This document shows positions 62,120 to 64,000 of a stretch of DNA of 64,000 bases, piece by piece. Each line of letters starts with the position of its first letter. Position 1 is the stretch's first letter. A program made the position numbers and the translations under genes. The notes under the pieces were generated by a model that worked only from the letters and a program-made list of their open reading frames with translations, ran no database searches and had not been told where the DNA came from. Source of the stretch: Rhynchopus sp. YZ270_cl-10 (lineage: Eukaryota; Euglenozoa; Diplonemea; Diplonemida; Diplonemidae); assembly GCA_964035575.1 (NCBI GenBank), contig OZ037902.1, positions 496,001-560,000 on the forward strand. The letters run 5' to 3'.

Positions 62120-62360
62120 TGCGGGTTTGCGGTCTGACCTGAGGGTAAAAGGTGCTGGGAATGCTACCCTGGGTGCCGAAGGCAGGCACATTACATGTGC
62201 GGAGGGACCTACTGGAGCCCGAGCCAGTGAAGCCCCCTAGGAAACTGGGGTACGGATTGGAAGAGACCTTGCCGGTAGCCGGGAACCCTCCCTGGGCTAG
62301 TACAATGCTGAAGTGAGTGTACCCAGTACCCAATGCCGTGACTTCACCGGCTAACACCGG
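62120..62360 (-). pseudogene. gene-like cargo segment in the TIR element
   Basis: A minus-strand frame with protein-like composition (for example ALGTGYTHFSIVLAQGGFPA and GGFTGSGSSRSLRTCNVPAF) that has no stop for about 80 codons and higher GC than its surroundings. Probably captured from a gene elsewhere; the family is unknown. Confidence 0.3.
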
Positions 62361-63027
62361 AAAACACCGGCAAAATCAGGTGGATTATACATAAGTACAT
62401 CACGGGGGGTAGGGAACAGATAGCGCCGCAGGCGCATGGTACGCAACTTTTTTCTTTTTTTCTTTCCCCTTTTCTCTGCTTTCTTTTGATTGCACGAGCC
62501 GATTGCTCTCCACGGTGGGGTCACAGTGTGTCCACAGCAAATCCTTAAGGATTTCCTTCTACGTGGGGCCACCTAAAGGGGGGGGGGGTAATAGACACTG
62601 AAAAATCTCGTATTTTCGGATTTTGGAAAAAGGGGGTAATATAAGGGGGGGGGGTAATTGGCTAGGGGGGGGGGGTAATTGGCTCCCATTTAGACTGATC
62701 AAAAATCCTTCGCGGGGGAAATAATTGCATTTGGGTAGGTTTCATTCATAAAAGTGTAGTTATGAATCCCTAATTCTACCCCGTTTGCTTTTCTTTAGGG
62801 TTTTAAGCTGGAGCCTCTTTAGGGCTTTAAGCTGGAGCCACCTGATTTTTATGGTCCCATACTGCGCCTATACACGGGGTAAAAATCAGATGGTAGATAG
62901 GCTAAGAGACTATAATTAGCGTGCAATAAATGGAATATCATTCAGGTCTTTGAAGAAATTTTTGACCTTTTTTTTTCTTCTTCTCGGGTACGAATAGTAT
63001 CCAATATGGGTTCGACAGAATAAGAGA

Positions 63028-63069
63028 AAAGTTTATAAGATGATCCTAAGCCTCTCGTGTTTAGTCACC
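63028..63069. repeat. short hairpin repeat SHR-1
   Basis: AGTTTATAAGATGATCC, stem CTAAGC/GTTTAG (one G:T pair) and loop CTCTC. Confidence 0.6.
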
Positions 63070-63239
63070 TTGAAAAAACCAAAAAAAAGAATTGGTGAGA
63101 TGATCTTAAAAGCCTCGCTGCGCATTTTGCATGAGAGGGAACGGGGTTATATTCGAGAGGGGGAAAAAAAAAATGTTATTTCGTTTGAAACTGACATGAT
63201 GAGAAAAAAGAGGAAAACAACACTCATTCTTTATTTTCT

Positions 63240-63240
<1 letters not shown>

Positions 63241-63273
<33 letters not shown>
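63241..63273. repeat. 33-base T run
   Basis: A single uninterrupted T homopolymer. Confidence 0.85.
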
Positions 63274-63274
<1 letters not shown>

Positions 63275-63568
63275 TTGCATTTTGCATTTTGCGCAATTAA
63301 ATCTTTATGTTTCGTTTAATAATAACATGATAGGTGGGGGGGGGACGTTGCCCTCATTTGGACTCAGTTGTTCCGCAGTACACAGATGTATAGTGGTGTC
63401 CTGAAACCCCCCCCCCCCCCCCCATTATTTTCGTTCCCTTTATTTTATTTTCAGAAAAAAAAACAACAAGGCGCATGGAGACCTGCACTATAGAACGTTT
63501 TATATGTCAGTATCCATCTCCTTCCCCCCCCCTTTCTCCCGGACACAACACCTTGCAAAGGCCCTCTC

Positions 63569-64000
63569 TTACTCCTGCTTTGCAACATTGGTGGAAGGGT
63601 TCTCTCTGAGCTCTTCAATGCGGTTCAGCTCCTGTTGTATTGTGTATTGTGTTTGTTTGATAAATTGTTGGAATAGTGTAGTTGCCACGGTGGCACAATC
63701 TTCATAATTTTTTGTTGTTGTACCGTGTTTTTTTTGGAAAATAGTTTGGTCCGGATAGACATTAAGCTTGGCGCCCCAAGCTTTGTGGTTCGTAGCCTTG
63801 TTTTCAAAAATTTTGTATATCCCGCTATCTCCCCGTGGGGTATCCCTCCCGGAACACCTTTTTTTTGCAGAAGGTTCGTCCTCAACCTCAACCCAAGGGA
63901 GGGGAAGAAAAGGGCAACATACGTTCTGCATAGTGTCTCTGGAGAACTCTGAAAGCGCAGCGGGGTTGTGGAGGTGGTCCGGGAGGAGGGAGACCTTGTC
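63569..64000 (-). CDS. 3' part of an unrecognised gene, cut by the window edge
   Basis: The frame is open from the right edge to a stop at 63569, about 143 codons. The part nearest the edge (LPDHLHNPAALSEFSRDTMQ) has coding composition, and the C-terminus is a charged helix (QTQYTIQQELNRIEELRENP). A GTATGT sequence at about 63922 would be a good intron donor, so the segment just after it (63890-63920) may be intronic. The 5' end lies outside the window. No family recognised. Confidence 0.5.
   Translation of the reverse strand, partial: DKVSLLPDHLHNPAALSEFSRDTMQNVCCPFLPLPWVEVEDEPSAKKRCSGRDTPRGDSGIYKIFENKATNHKAWGAKLNVYPDQTIFQKKHGTTTKNYEDCATVATTLFQQFIKQTQYTIQQELNRIEELRENPSTNVAKQE

Larger units (their letters stand above)
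61831..62699. mobile_element. 869-bp TIR element with minisatellite and gene-like cargo
   Basis: Both ends read ATCAGTCTAAATGGGAGCCA going inwards and continue into ATTACCCC runs, giving inverted repeats of more than 30 bp. GGGGTAATATAAGGGG and GGGGTAATAGACAC blocks recur near each end. Inside are an 8-bp minisatellite (61966-62107), a minus-strand gene-like segment (about 62120-62360) and part of repeat unit U (62424-62455). No target duplication is evident and no transposase is present. Confidence 0.75.
57232..63568. other. long repeat-rich intergenic region
   Basis: Holds mosaic cluster D, an open plus-strand frame after it (57872-58186), a GGAACC palindromic element (58459-58761), several short hairpins, an R4 repeat (60178-60292), an 869-bp TIR element (61831-62699) and a 33-base T run (63241-63273). 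Apart from a doubtful small frame at 59606-59830 I see no gene. Confidence 0.55.

Noticed and set aside
61878-62357. Frames rich in HTYTRTHV or YVCTCVRV repeats
   Set aside because: Translation of the 8-bp minisatellite; not a protein-coding repeat.

Overview
This window is nuclear DNA of a flagellated, probably free-living unicellular eukaryote. Three genes carry canonical GTA...CAG introns, and two of them belong to the BBSome/ciliary pathway (BBS9 and LZTFL1/BBS17). The other genes are uninterrupted, including one 7.8-kb gene. All 14 well-supported genes, one of them cut by the right edge, lie on the minus strand. Coding DNA is GC-rich, while the long intergenic stretches are A/T- and G-homopolymer-rich and packed with short repeats. 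One-way gene order, few introns and CAG acceptors just before several start codons suggest a euglenozoan, perhaps a diplonemid. That placement is inference; no rRNA or other phylogenetic marker is present.

Layout: 1-7 kb holds one small lipid-anchored zinc-knuckle gene in a repeat field. 7-17 kb holds a 2601-residue fusion of an ABCA lipid transporter, a sterol glycosyltransferase and a DysF domain, followed by a PPR protein. 17-30 kb holds a YHYH-sulfatase membrane protein, a coiled-coil protein and a secreted protein with a levanase-type beta-sandwich, separated by a 606-bp near-perfect palindrome, a hAT-type element and other repeats. 30-40 kb holds LZTFL1 and BBS9 next to each other. 42-57 kb holds a ubiquitin-like protein gene and four genes for secreted or surface proteins. 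57-64 kb is almost all repeats, ending in the 3' part of a gene that runs off the edge.

Functional themes: BBS9 is a core BBSome subunit and LZTFL1 controls BBSome entry into cilia, so their adjacency may be more than chance. The ABCA-glycosyltransferase-DysF protein would put lipid movement, sterol glucosylation and membrane-lipid recognition in one chain; its two ATP sites look like one canonical and one degenerate site. The secreted and surface genes suggest heavy investment in extracellular enzymes and coat proteins.

The repeats are unusually layered. A mosaic repeat built of interchangeable modules sits in a BBS9 intron and upstream of three other genes. A non-autonomous hAT-type element occurs twice, each copy with a perfect 8-bp target duplication. 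A 127-bp fold-back element has jumped into a SINE-like repeat. Several families of very short hairpins recur every few kb, one with a conserved CTCTCGT loop and covarying stem.
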